Positions 1 to 11,334 of a stretch of DNA of 64,000 nt are shown piece by piece (position 1 is the first letter of the stretch; each line of letters begins with the position of its first letter). The DNA is from Inia geoffrensis (taxonomy: Eukaryota > Chordata > Mammalia > Artiodactyla > Iniidae), in contig CM070907.1 in the NCBI GenBank assembly GCA_036417435.1, forward strand, positions 58,264,001-58,328,000, read 5' to 3'. The translations under genes and the position numbers were made by a program. The notes below the pieces were generated by a model. The model was given only the letters and a program-made list of their open reading frames with translations. It had not been told where the DNA came from and ran no database searches.

Positions 1-110
1 CCTTGAAGAAAGTTATTTTTGTCTGTTTCGTTCACTAATGGATTCATTCCTGTACCTAGAGTAATTTCTGACACATAATGGGTTCTCAATAAACTTTTAT
101 GGAATAAATA
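1..110 (+). mobile_element. L2 LINE, 3' terminal fragment
   Basis: The stretch has the typical end of mammalian L2 elements. A 'last noted/accepted' type T-rich segment is followed by a 'gggttctcaataaac' motif and an AATAAA-rich end, matching the L2 signature in which a 'ctcaataaatatttgttgaatga' tail closes the element. It is cut by the window edge, so its 5' extent is unknown. It is old and non-functional. The assignment is by remembered consensus only. Confidence 0.6.
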
Positions 111-599
111 TCCATGTCTTTCACAATAAAAATCCTCTCTTTATTGAATTAAGGCTAAGGTGTCTAAAAAATAGTGATCCTGGTCACTTTTTGAGAACCT
201 GGGCCATACCAAGTACTTTTCACATAAATGAAATAAATAGACTGATGTCACTTCAAAGCTAAAACTGCACTTAGCTCTTGTTGAGCTAACTTCACTTAGA
301 TCTGCACTGAGCTCAAGGCCCATTCATTTGCCATAAGGGGGAAATGAGCCTGCCTCTCAAACAAACTTACAGTCTTAACTGTAAAAGTGATCTTTCTCCA
401 TAGAGAATATTTTGGAAATTTGAAGTGTAAAAAGAAAAAAATACTCATAATTCCACAAACCAGAAATTAGCACTGGTAAGATGGATGTATTTACCTCTAG
501 AAATTTTTTCTTATACACACGCATATGTGTGCAAATATCTAAATGTATAATTATATAGTATGCATAATCTTATTATTTAATTATTTAAAATTAATTCTA
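111..599. other. Non-repetitive AT-rich stretch, nothing recognised
   Basis: No coding signature, RNA gene or confident repeat was seen. Short reading frames here have no recognisable protein similarity and no exon-like context. The last 60 bases before the SINE are strongly AT-rich. Confidence 0.5.
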
Positions 600-935
600 G
601 GGACCTCCCTGATGGTCCAGTGGTTAAGAATCACCTTCCAATGCAGGGAACGAGGGCTCGATCCCTGGTTGGGGAACTAAGATCACAAAGATTCTGTCCT
701 ATTATTTGCCGCAGGGCAAATAAGCCTGTGTACCACAACTACTGAGCTCACACACCTCAATGAGAGAACCCACGTGCTTCAAACTACACAGCCCTCCTGC
801 CCTGAAGCCTGTGTGCCACAACTAGAGAAGAGAAAACCAGCACACCACAGCTAGAGAGAAGCCCGTGCATCACAACGAAGAGCCTGTGTGTCACAACCAA
901 GACCCGATGTACCCAAAAAAATATAAAGAAAAAAA
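600..935 (+). mobile_element. CHR-1-type tRNA-derived SINE, diverged
   Basis: The head 'gggacctccctgatggtcc' followed by 'agtggttaagaatcacc' and 'gctcgatccctggtt' is the tRNA-related part with remnants of the pol III A and B boxes. The body continues with the 'ccacaacta...gagaagagaaa...aagacccgatgtacc' segment that CHR-1-type SINEs carry and CHR-2 lacks. It ends in an A-rich tail. Many mismatches show that it is older than the CHR-2 copies in this window. Confidence 0.85.
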
Positions 936-1983
936 CATTCATTCTAATCAATACAACTAACATATGCATTACATTTTCATACAAATTAGGAAAATACAAT
1001 AAAAACAAAGTTTCTCTTGACCAGTGGCATGATCACTTTGCTATGTTCAAGTCTGTTTATTGCATGTTTCAGAATGCACCGTTAGTATACCTGTTTATAC
1101 AGCATATGGAAAGAAATCTTCCCCATTTTAATAATTCAGAATTATACTCAAATTCTGTCTCATTTGTAAATGTGGAACATTCAATCAACTAGACGAACAC
1201 CATCTATTTTGGTAGAGTTATGGCTAGCGAGATGCCCCTGGCTATTTAGCTATTTGTCAGATTTGAAGTTTGTTATTATCTAGAAAGCAGGCAACTCTGG
1301 TCACTTGCCACTCTACCAGCCTTATTTAGAGCAACTCTACACACTGCAGAAAAGTAATTGCTTGGGACAATTATCTAGCTAGCCTTCACACCTGCTCCCT
1401 CATAACAACCAACCGACAAACCAAACTCAGCAACAAATAAATAGGAACAAACCCGCTTTTCTCCTGAAAATATAAGCCACTGTTTCTTAAGTATCTTGAT
1501 AATGGTAACAAAACCAATTCTACCTAAATGGGATGGATAATTTCACAAAGAGGAAAGTATAAAAAATTGCTTTTGCCTCAAGTATCCGGTTACTTAAAAC
1601 ACAACATTTATTTTTGGTTTGATATCTGTGTGTGCTTTTCTTTTCTCTGGCGTAAAGTAAGGCAAAGTTACCTTATTTTTCCACTTAATTTTCATTAGCC
1701 TTACCGTCAAGAATAAAATAACTCATTCTTTTTCTTGAGTAAATGTGAAGATGGTCCTCCCTTAACCCATAGCAGAAACTACACCAAGACCGGGGCCAAT
1801 ATACATAATGTTTCTGTTTGATCCATGAATTATTATTTTTTTAATAGCACCTCCCCATGTTATGTTATTATTGAGGAATATGTCAGAAGAAAGTTTCAGA
1901 ACTTTTTTCTCAGAATTATGCAGGCTTCTATGAGTTTTATTTCAGAGGCAGAAATACAACACTAATTTAAAATTGAACATTCA
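936..1983. other. Unique AT-rich sequence, nothing recognised
   Basis: About 1 kb without a recognisable repeat, RNA gene or exon-like reading frame. The last 15 bases (1969-1983) are the left target-site duplication of the next SINE. Confidence 0.5.
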
Positions 1984-2185
1984 GGGCTTCCCTGGTGGCG
2001 CCGTGGTTGAGAGTCCGCCTGCCGATGCAGGGGACACGGGTCCGTGCCCCGGTCCGGGAAGATCCCACATGCCGGGGAGCGGCTGGGCCCGTGAGCCGTG
2101 GCCGCTGAGCCTGTGCGTCTGGAGCCTGTGCTCCCCAACGGGAGAGGCCACAACAGTGACAGTCCCGCGTACCAAAAAAAAAAAA
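1984..2185 (+). mobile_element. CHR-2 SINE with target-site duplication
   Basis: This is a complete copy: a tRNA-derived head beginning 'gggcttccctggtggcgcc', an A-box-like segment, a B-box-like 'gggtccgtgccccgg', a unique body with 'gagcggctgggcccgtgagcc', and a poly(A) tail. The direct repeat 'aattgaacattca' flanks it (1971-1983 and 2186-2198), as expected for L1-driven insertion. Near-consensus sequence and a perfect duplication suggest a recent insertion. Long frames on both strands here are SINE artefacts. Confidence 0.97.
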
Positions 2186-2198
2186 AATTGAACATTCA

Positions 2199-2569
2199 AA
2201 TCACATTTAGAGGTATGCTTGTGCATTCAGTTTTATATGGCATCTCGCTGCATAACATACAATGGAACCTTTTTTTCATCAGGTTTCTATCTTAGATAAG
2301 TACACAGCTCCCGACACGCCATCCTCATGTGAGGCAGGCCCATTTCAGTGTTAACATCAATGAAGGATCATCAGAAAATCGGAAACTTGGGGAAACACAG
2401 AGTTAATATTTATTCATTTGCAGTTTGATTGAGTAGCAACTTGACAGCCCTGTGCTCCAGTGTCTGCTACATATATGAGGGAGAGACTGAAGAATGGTTT
2501 CAGGCACAGAACTGGAAATAACTCCATTCTTTACTTATCATATGTTTTCTATCATTCATTTATTTAAAT
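2199..2569. other. Unique sequence, nothing recognised
   Basis: No repeat, RNA gene or exon-like reading frame was recognised between the SINE and the old repeat that follows. Confidence 0.5.
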
Positions 2570-2735
2570 TTATTTAACACATACCATGCTTCAGACATTG
2601 TTCTACACACTGGAAATAGGGAAGCAGACAGGGCAAAGTTTCCAAGTTCATGGAATTTGCATGTCCAAAGCTCAAAGTAAGAATCAAAGTGCTTATCACA
2701 GGGCTGGGATGTGATAAAGGGTACAAACGTTTTTA
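2570..2735 (+). repeat. Old dispersed repeat, family not named
   Basis: It contains 'cagacattgttctacacactgg', then a GAAGCAGACAGGGCAAAG-like run and a 'catggaatttgcatg' segment. This order (gcactgttct-agg-cactggg, then aacaaaacagaca, then 'ccctcatggagcttaca') recurs in diverged form near 11.34, 23.45, 36.42, 41.38 and 53.19 kb. It is probably a catalogued ancient mammalian repeat, but I cannot assign the family from memory. Confidence 0.45.
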
Positions 2736-2739
2736 CAAA

Positions 2740-2907
2740 ATTACCAATTGAAAAAAACCAAAAGATCAAGAGTAATGTCACCAGCTAACTAACCAAATAA
2801 CTAATAAATTACCAATTGAGAAAATTTACCAATTTCAATTACCAATTGAAAAAAACCAAAAGATCAAGGGTAATGTCACCAGCTAACTAACCAAATAACT
2901 AATAAAT
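2740..2907. repeat. Direct duplication of a 70-bp segment, 98-bp period
   Basis: Positions 2740-2809 and 2838-2907 are the same 70 bases with one visible difference (caagagtaa versus caagggtaa). The 28-bp spacer contains further partial copies of 'taccaatt'. The near identity points to a recent local duplication, or an assembly or allelic-length artefact. Confidence 0.95.
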
Positions 2908-2914
2908 AAATGGC

Positions 2915-3150
2915 ATGTTTTTGGAGTTACACTACCTAGTTTCAAATCCTGGACACTCCCTGCTGCCATATACTGGTTTCATGTCTTCAGATGATTTATT
3001 ACAACCTTTAGTGCCTCAGTTACTTATTGGTACAATGACAAAAATGATGATACCTAAAACTGTAGTGAGTACTAAATTAGCTAATCTGTGTAAAACAGTA
3101 TAGTACTTGGTTTGTAGTAAAAGCTCAATACATGTAAACTACTTTTTGTA
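2915..3150 (+). mobile_element. MIR SINE, plus strand
   Basis: It shows the diverged MIR order: 'tagtttcaaatcctgg' (B-box-like), 'gcctcagttacttattggtacaatgac' (core), and 'tagtacttggtttgtagtaaaagctcaata' (LINE-derived tail). It is ancient and inactive. Confidence 0.7.
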
Positions 3151-3389
3151 TCTGTATCTCATTTTACCTCATTCAATAATAATTTATAGAATTATTATTA
3201 CTATTTTTAATGGAGGGAAGCAAGGCTACAAACTAACATACTCTTCACAAAAAAACTAATGATAATTTTAGACCATTTTCAGGAAATTTATGAAATATTA
3301 ATTTATTGAGTTGCTTTGATCAGTTAATAACCTGTGCTATGGAGAATTAGGAAAGGGTGCTACACAGCCCAAACTGCTAATTTTTTTTT

Positions 3390-4245
3390 ACTGTGGCAAA
3401 ATATACATAATATAAAACTTACCATTCAAACCATTTTTAGGTATACAGTTCAGTGGCATTAAGTGCATTCACATTGTTGTGCAACCATTAACACTGTTCA
3501 TCTCCAGAAATTCTCATCTTTCCAAACTGCAAGTCCCAAATATTAAACAATAACTCCCCATTTCCCCTCCCTTCAGCCCCTGGCAACCACCATTCTATTT
3601 TCTGTCTCTGTGAATTTGATTGCTCTAGGTAAGCGTATCATAAAATATTTGTTCTTTTGTGACTGGCTTATTTCACTTAATGACTTCAAGTTTTGTCCAT
3701 TTTGCAGCATGTGTCAGAATTTCATTTTTTTTTTTAAACTGAGTAATATTCCTCTGTATGGTGTGCACGTACACATATTTTTTGTTTATCCATTCATCTG
3801 TTGATGGACATTTAATTTTTTTCCTATTTTTTTGGCTATTGTGAATAATTCCACTATCAACTTTGGCGTACAAATATGTGTTTGAATCACTGTTTCCAGT
3901 TCTTTTAGGTATATACTCAGTAGTTGAATTACTGGATCATATGTTAGTTCTATGTTTAATTTTGTAAGGAACTGTCATATTATTTTCCATAGTAGCTGCA
4001 TCATTTTTCATTCCCAGCAGCAGTGCACAAAGGTTCCGGTTTCTCCATATTCCCACCAACACTTGTTATTTTCTGGTTTTGTTTTCTTTTATTTTGTTTT
4101 TAACTATAGTCATCTTTATGGTGTAAAGTGGTATCTTGTGGGTTTGACTTGCATTTCTTTAATGATTAGTGAGGTAAGCATCTTCTCATGTGCTATTGAC
4201 CATCTTCTTTCCAGAAATATCTCTTCAAGCCCTTTGCTACTTTTT
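3390..4245 (-). mobile_element. Old L1 LINE, 3' part, minus strand
   Basis: On the minus strand it carries L1 3' UTR and the end of ORF2. The plus-strand landmarks are 'tggcaaaatatacataatataaaactt', 'cagttcagtggcatt', 'actgagtaatattcctctgtatgg', 'catctgttgatggaca' and 'tttctttaatgattagtgagg'. These match mammalian-wide L1M-type ends. ORF2 here is broken by stops and shifts. Confidence 0.85.
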
Positions 4246-4624
4246 AAATTAAGCTATTTGCCTTTTTATTGTTGAGTTACAAAAGTTCTGCATATTTAAC
4301 AAAGACCAACCAACAGATAACTCTTGCTTTGTAAAAGATGTGGTATATGTTTTCCTGAATGAATAAATGAATTTGTTTCCTTTACATCTTAGGTTGAATG
4401 GAAGAAAAGAAAATAAATAACTTGTTTCTTTTTAAGGCAGATAAAGTGCAGCAAATAAATTTGGTGAGAGCCCGCGCATAATCACACATGAAAAGCCTTC
4501 ATTTCAGTCTCTACTGAAGTAAGCAGCTTTGCTGGTTAGCTCCATCATATTTCAATCCCCCAATTTTCCCCATATATCCCATTGATCATGCCTATTACCT
4601 ACAGTCCTGTGTAAATAAATTTAG
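4246..4624. other. Unique sequence, nothing recognised
   Basis: No gene, RNA or confident repeat was recognised. Confidence 0.5.
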
Positions 4625-4735
4625 GTACCTACTTCCTAATATTGTTAGGAGGAGTAAATGATAGATTTGAACATGCCCAATAATAGGGTCTGGCACACAA
4701 AAGTATACCATAAAAGTGAGCTATCATCTCTGAAA
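4625..4735 (+). mobile_element. MIR fragment, plus strand
   Basis: Only the distal MIR part is visible: 'attgttaggaggagtaaatga', then 'agggtctggcacacaaaagta', then an 'agtgagct' end. It is old and inactive. Confidence 0.6.
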
Positions 4736-5110
4736 ACTTATTGTAAGAGTTAGCACGTGTCTCCTGGTACCAGAGGAAACAATGCAGACCCAGCTTGTGC
4801 ACATTACAGTGCAGAACTGTACAGTGCAGGACTACAGAACTTGACAGGAAAAGTTGCAACTAGTGATGAGTAACCCAAAGCAAAAGGTGACAGTCCCAGC
4901 ACAACCCAGACATCATAGGACAGAATCTTTGTGATGCACATGAAGAGGTCATGGATGTAGTTCCTACAGCCTCACTGGTTAAGGGTTATCACTAGAAGGA
5001 CACCTCCTAATTTGCCCAGGAAATCCCAGTTTACACCTGCTCTCAAAGTGAAATTACGACAGCAATACTTTCACTCTCAAAACTGTCCTGGCTAATTCAA
5101 GAACATAGAA
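4736..5110. other. Unassigned sequence
   Basis: Around 5010-5095, 'tttgcccaggaaatcccagtt' and 'ctttcactctcaaaactgtcctgg' resemble a common mammalian interspersed repeat end that I cannot name. Otherwise nothing was recognised. Confidence 0.4.
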
Positions 5111-5114
5111 AAGG

Positions 5115-7890
5115 AAGGGCGAAATAAACCCAAAGTGAAAAGAAGGAAGGAAATAGTAAAATTAAGAGCAGAATCAATGAAATTGAAAGTAGGAAAACAA
5201 TAGAGAAAAGTCAACAAAACCAAAGTATTTCTTTGGAAAAAAAAAAAGAAAAAATCAATGAAATTGACAAACCTCTAGCAAGACTGAAAGAAGACAGAAA
5301 GCACAAACCACTAATATCAGGAATGAAACACAGGATACAGATCCTACATCCACTATGAGTAAATTTGTGCTTGTAAATTCAACAATTTAGAAAAAATTGA
5401 CCAATTTCCCAAAACACAAACTATCAAAATTCAAACAAACCAAAATAGATAACCTTCTCCTAATGGTACTATGACAAATAAATCAAATACATAATTAAAA
5501 AGCACCCCCACACCCCAAATCTCCAGGCTAAAACAGCATCACTCTAAATTTTACCAAACGTTTAAAGAATTAATACTAATTTTTTCAATCTGTCCCAGAA
5601 AACTAAAGAGAAAGAACACTTTTCAACTCATTTTAAAAGGCCACTGTTACGTTGACTGAAACAAACAAACAAATACATAAATAAAGACAACACAGAAAAG
5701 CAAAGCTGCAGAACAATATGTTTCAGGAACTTAGATGCAAACTCCCTCAAAAAAATATCAGCCAGTCAAATCCAATAAAGTACACAAATTACACACCATG
5801 GGTAAGAGAGAGAGATTTATGGTAGGTATGCAAGGCTCCTACAACATTCAAATATCAATCAACATAACCCATCATATCAAAATATTAAAGATGAAAAATT
5901 GTATGATTGTATCAATTGACATGGAAAACACAGCTGACAAAATCCAAACATCCATTTATTGTTAAAAATCATCAGAAAACTAAAGACTTCCTAAAATTGA
6001 TAAAGAACATCCACAAAACTCTACAGCTAATATCATACTTAATGTGGAAAAACTGAATGCCTTTTCTCTAAGACTGGGAACAAGACAAGGATATTCACTC
6101 TCACCACTCCTACATAGTGCTGGAAATTATAGCAGTGCAATAAGGCAAAAACAAATAAATAAATAAAAAGCACACAGATTGGAACGGAAGAAATAAAATG
6201 TCCCCTGCTTACAGATGACATAACCATCTACAGAGAAAAACCCACGGGATCTACAAAAATATTCCAATAATAATAAATAAGTTCAACAAAATTTCAGGAT
6301 ACAAGATCAACACACACATACAAAATAAGTTGCATTTCCATACACTAAGAATGAATGTGTGGAAAGTGAAATTAAAAGCACAATCAGGGCTTCCCCGGTG
6401 GCGCAGTGGTTGAGAGTCCGCCTGCCGATGCAGGAGACATGGGTTCGTGCTTCGGGCGCGGAAGATCCCACATGCCGCGGAGCGGCTGGGCCCGTGAGCC
6501 ATGGCCGCTGAGCCTGCGCGTCCGGAGCCTGTGCTCCGCAACGGGAGAGGCCACAACGGTGAGAGGCCCGCGTACCGCAAAAAAAAAAAAAAAAAAAAAA
6601 GCACAATCAATACCATTTACAATCACTCCAAAGAAAATTAAAAACTTAGGTAGAATCTTGACATGGTATCTGTATGCTGAAAATTTGAAAATGCTAATGA
6701 AAGAAATCAGGGAAGAAACATACTGTATTCATGAATTGGAAGACTCAACACAGTAAATATGCTAATTCTCCCCAAATAATCTATAGGTGTAATACAATTC
6801 CTACCAAGATGTAAGTATTTTTGTTTTGTTTTGTTTCTATAGACATAGGTAGCTTATTATAAAATTCATAGGGAAAGACATGGGCCCTAAATTACCTAAA
6901 ATAACCTTTAAAGAGAATATATAATGGGAAGAATCATTCTACCAGTTATTAAGCCCTACTATATTGCTACAGTTATTAAATAATGTGGTCATGGAGAAGG
7001 GATAGACATATGGATCAACAGAACAGAACAGAGAACACAAATAGACTCACAATACTATGCCCAACTGTTTTTGACAGAGATGCAAAAGCAATTCGATAGA
7101 GGAAGGCCAACCTTTTTAACCAATGGTGGTGGGGAGTTGAACATCCACTGGTAAAAATGTAAACCTTAACCTATATCATACCTTACATAAAAATTAATGC
7201 AAAATGGATCATGGACATATATAAAACATAAACTGTAAAATTTTCAGAAATAAAATAGTAGAAAATTTACACTATCTAGGATTAAGCATAGAGTTCTTCG
7301 ACTTGAGACTAGAGAAAAAAAACTGACAAACTGGATCTCATCAAAAGAAAAAAAGCTTTTGCTTGAAGAAAACCCTGTTAAAAGGATGAAAAGACAAGCT
7401 ACAGACTGCCAAAAAAATGTTTGCAAACCACATATGCAACAAAGATTCATATTTAGAATATCAAAACTTATCAGTAAAAAAACCAAACTATCCAATTAGA
7501 AAACGTGCAAAAGACATAATCAGACATTTCACTGAAGAGGATATACAAATGACAAATAAGCACATGAAAAGATGCTCCATATCCTTAGCCATTAAGGAAA
7601 TGACAATTAAAACCACAATGAGATACTACTAAATACATACCTACCAGAACAACTAAAATAAAAAAAATAGTAATAGCAGCAAATGCTGGCAAAGGTGTGG
7701 GAATACTGGATCATTCATACATTACTGGGAAGAGTATGAAATAGTATGGCCACTTTGGAAAATAGTTGGAAAGTTTCTTATACAACTAAACAAGCAACTA
7801 TCATAAGACACTGTGAATGCACTTTTGGACACTCTCCCACCAAACTGAAAACTTCTGTTCACACAGCCTTGTACACAAATATTCATAGAA
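5115..7890 (+). mobile_element. Old L1 LINE, ORF2 remnant, plus strand
   Basis: The middle and C-terminal coding part of L1 ORF2 is present on the plus strand. It starts near 'gaaataaacccaaagtg' and runs through 'atcaatgaaattgacaaacc', 'actgggaacaagacaaggat' (RT region), and on to 'cacaaatattcatagaagc', where it stops at the poly(T) of the next element. Stops and frameshifts are dense, so no ORF2 protein is possible. A CHR-2 SINE interrupts it at 6387. The element does not visibly resume after 10225. Confidence 0.88.
6387..6596 (+). mobile_element. CHR-2 SINE nested in the old L1
   Basis: A complete copy with the 'gggcttccccggtggcgc' head, the B-box-like 'gggttcgtgcttcgg', the GC-rich body and about 20 A at the end. 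The direct repeat 'aaaagcacaatca' lies at 6374-6386 and 6597-6609. It is near consensus and was inserted into L1 ORF2 sequence. Confidence 0.97.
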
Positions 7891-7914
7891 GCTTTTTTTA
7901 TTTTTCATTTTTTA

Positions 7915-10020
7915 CTTTAAAAAAATCTTTATTGGAGTACAATTGCTTTACAATGGTGTGTTAGTTTCTGCTTTATAACAAAGTGAATCAGTTACACAAA
8001 TACATAAGTCAGCACATCTCTTCTCTCATGTCTCCCTCCCTCCCACCCCTCTAGGTGGTCACAAACCACCGAGCTGATCTCCCTGTGCTATGCGGCTGCT
8101 TCCCACTAGCTATCTATTTTATGATTGGTAGTGTATATATGTCCATGGTACTCCCTCACTTTGTCACAGCTCACCCTTCCCCCTCCCCATATCCTCAAGA
8201 CCATTCTCTAAGAGGTCTATGTCTTTATCCCCATCTTGCCCCTAGGTTCTTCATGACTTTTTTTTTTTTTTTTAGATTCCATATATATGTGTTAGCATAC
8301 ATTATTTGTTTTTCTCTTTCTGACTTACTTCACTCTGTACGGCAGACTCTAGGTCCATCCACCTCACTACAAATAATTCGTTTCTTTTTATGGCTGAGTA
8401 ATATTCCACAGTATATATGTGCCACATTATCCATTCATCTGTTGATGGACACTTAGGTTGCTTCCAGGTCCTGGCTATTGTAAATAGAGCTGCAATGAAC
8501 ATTTTGGCACAGGACTCTTTTTGAATTATGGTTTTCTCAGGGTATATGCCCAGTAGTGGGATTGCTGGGTCATATGGTAGTTCTATTTGTAGTTTTTTAA
8601 GGAAGCTCCAAACTGTTCTCCATAGTGGCTGTATCAATTTACATTCCCACCAACAGTACAAGAGGGTTCCCTTTTCTTCACACCCTCTCCAGCATTTATT
8701 GTTTGTAGATTTTTTGATGATGGCTATTCTGAATGGTGTGAGATGACATTGCACTGTAGTTTTGATTTGCATTTCTCTAATGATTAAGGATGTTGAGCAT
8801 TCTTTCATGTGTTTGTTGGCAATCTGTATATCTTCTTTGGAGAAATGTCTATTTAGGTATTCTGCCCATTTTTGGATTGGGTTGTTTGTTGTTTTGATAC
8901 TGAGCTGCATGAGCTGCTTGTAAATTTTGGAGATTAATCCTTTGTCGTTTGCTTCATTTGCAAATATTTTCTCCCATTCTGAGGGCTGTCTTTTCGTCTT
9001 GTTTATGGTTTCCCTTGCTATGCAAAAGCTTTTAAGTTTCATTAGGTCCCATTTCTTTATTTTTTTATTTCCATTTCTCTAGGAGGTGGGTCAAAAAGGA
9101 TCTTGCTGTGATTGATGTCATCGACTGTTCTGCTTATGTTTTCCTCTAAGAGTTTGATAGTTTCTGGCCTTGCATTTAGGTTTTTAACCCATTTTGAGTT
9201 TACATTTGGGTACGGTGTTAGGGAGTGTTCTAATTTCATTCTTTTACATGTAGCTTTCCAGTATTCCCAGCACCACTTATTGAAGAGTCTGTCTTTTCTC
9301 CACTGTATACTCTTTCATCCTTTATCAAAGATAAGGTGACCATATGTGCGTGGGTTTATCTCTGGGCTTTCTATCCTGTTCCACTGATCTATATCTCTGT
9401 TTTTGTGCCAGTACCATACTGCCTTGATTACTGTAGCTTTGTAGTATAGTCTGAAGTCAGGGAGCCTGGTTCCTCCAGCTCCGCTTTTCTTTCTCAAGAT
9501 TGCTTTGGCTATTTGGGGTCTTTTGTGTTTCCATACAAATTGTGAAATTTTTTGTTCTAATTCTGTGAAAAATGACAGTGGCAGTTTGAGAGGGATTGCA
9601 CTGAATCTGTAGATTGCTTTGGGTAGTAGAGTCATTTTCACAATGTTGATTCTTCTAATCTAAGAAAATGGTGTATCTCTCCATCTATTTGTATCATCTT
9701 TAATTTCTTTCATCAGTGTCTTATAATTTTTTGCATACAGGTCTTTTGTTTCCCTAGGTAGGTTTATTTCTAGATATTTTATTCTTTTTGTTGGAATGGT
9801 AAATGGGAGTGTTTTCTTAATTTCGCTTTCAGATTTTTCATCATTACTGTATAGAAGCGCAAGAGATTTCTGTGCCTTAATTTTTTATCCTGCTACTTTA
9901 CCAAATTCATTGATTAGCTCTAGTAGTTTTCTGATAGCATCTTTAGGATTCTCTATGTATAGTATCATGTTATCTGCAAACAGGGACAGCTTTACTTCTT
10001 CTTTTCTGATTTGGACTGCT
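7915..10020 (-). mobile_element. L1 LINE, 5'-truncated, minus strand
   Basis: Read on the minus strand, it begins in the RT region of ORF2 at 10020 and ends with the 3' UTR and 'ccaataaagattttttt' near 7915. The 3' UTR landmarks are the same as in the younger L1s of this window (for example 'gggaagcagccgcatagcacaggg' on the minus strand). It is 5'-truncated exactly where a CHR-2 poly(A) begins. The element is moderately young: long stretches of ORF2 remain open. Confidence 0.95.
8302..10020 (-). pseudogene. L1 ORF2 pseudogene, C-terminal part
   Basis: The minus-strand frame 8302-9042 (246 codons) plus frames 9057-9239 and 9315-9641 encode successive pieces of L1 ORF2 protein. They include the segment from '[12 protein letters not shown]' through '[12 protein letters not shown]' to the C-terminal cysteine motif. 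That motif reads C-x3-C-x7-Y-x4-C, with tyrosine where L1 usually has histidine. Upstream, at 9963-9983, the RT active-site segment reads FADN rather than FADD, so the second catalytic aspartate is lost. The frames are broken by stops and shifts. It cannot encode an active reverse transcriptase. Confidence 0.93.
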
Positions 10021-10225
10021 TTTTTTTTTTTTTGTGGTACGCGGGCCTCTCACTGTTGTAGCCTCTCCCGTTGCGGAGCACAGGCCCCGGACACGCAGGC
10101 TCAGAGGCCATGGCTCAGGGGCCCAGCCGCTCTGCGGCATGTGGGATCCTCCTGGACCAGGGCACAAACCCGTGTCCCCTGCATCAGCAGGTGGACTCTC
10201 AACCACTGTGCCACCAGGGAAGCCC
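10021..10225 (-). mobile_element. CHR-2 SINE joined to the L1 5' truncation point
   Basis: A complete copy in minus orientation: poly(T) at 10020-10032, then the reverse complement of the CHR-2 body, ending 'gccaccagggaagccc'. Its tail directly touches the 5' end of the minus-strand L1. I see no convincing direct repeat around the SINE alone. See the finding on a possible template-switch chimera. Confidence 0.95.
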
Positions 10226-11334
10226 TATAGAGGACTAACATTATCAAGGAGTATACAAACCCTGCAGGCAATCAGGACTACTGAAGAATTCTCTACTGGT
10301 CTTCTATTTATATAGCTTGAAAGGACAATACCAAAAATCGGCATGTAAGCTTTTATTTGTTCTGCTCAGGGTTCATAGCTAAGCCTTGCATACAGGGCTT
10401 CATGGACAATTGTCTTCAACAAGAGTCTTGATTATACCGAAATCTGACCTATCATATTGACTTTAGCATCATACCACAATACAACAACTAATTCAACTGT
10501 ATTCTATCTATTCAGAAAAATCCTTTCATCTCCCCCTCAGAGACAGAGTATTTTTCTGACTTTGTTATCGGTCTGATTGACCATGGGATTTATTTTCTTG
10601 TCTGACACAACAACAATTATTAAAACGTGTTACTTAAGGAAATGTTTTAGGATTGTCAATTGGTTTAAAATTCACAGTTTGATGAAATAATTTACAGGAT
10701 AGATTCAAGGTTCCTCATTAAAGAAAACACCCCCAGCTGCCTTTTAGTGTCAATGCCTTTCAAAAGGACAACATGGGGTATAGATTCTCAGATTTAGGGC
10801 TGCCTTATAGCCTTGTGATGCAAGTGCCCTAAAGCCAGGGATCCAGCTGCATTTTTTTCCCCTGACATTCCAAGAAATTCTGCAGGAAAAGAAAATTAAC
10901 TTTTACAACAGAGAAAGGTTGTAGGATGGGGCGGAGACTCTGGTATTTCATCCTTTCGTATCTTGCCAATTCACTCTCCCACTGCAAGCAGACATAGAAA
11001 TCATCCAGTTCCTTCATTTCCCCTTCTAGTTCATAAGGAGGATGAATCGTCATTTGAAAAGCACTTTGCAGTTCTTAAAGCATAATTCTGCAAGCGCAGG
11101 ATGATGTTTCATCCCCCAAACAACAACAACAAATTGGATTTTGGGTGCCCTTTAGCAAGGCACAAAGCAGCCTCTACGGACCCATTGGAGTTATGTTATC
11201 TAAGTCTAAAGAGGAAACAGGAGAAATTCCAATTGAGATTCTAGATGTTAAAACGTCTGCTAGGCTTTTTCTCTCTGATTCCTAATGTTCTTTCCAAAAG
11301 GTTTAATATTTTGCCACCATGTGATATTCAGTCA
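10226..11334. other. Unique sequence, nothing recognised
   Basis: About 1.1 kb without a recognisable repeat. The minus-strand frame at 10829-11053 (74 codons) has no recognisable similarity and no supporting splice or promoter context. It might be ordinary non-coding DNA. Confidence 0.5.

Noticed and set aside
1984..2060. tRNA gene suggested by A-box and B-box-like sequence
   Set aside because: This is the tRNA-derived head of a SINE. It lacks a complete cloverleaf and recurs in all CHR copies.
6251..6756. Frames of 80-121 codons on both strands
   Set aside because: They translate a CHR-2 SINE and its poly(A). The same peptide-like strings recur at every CHR-2 copy.
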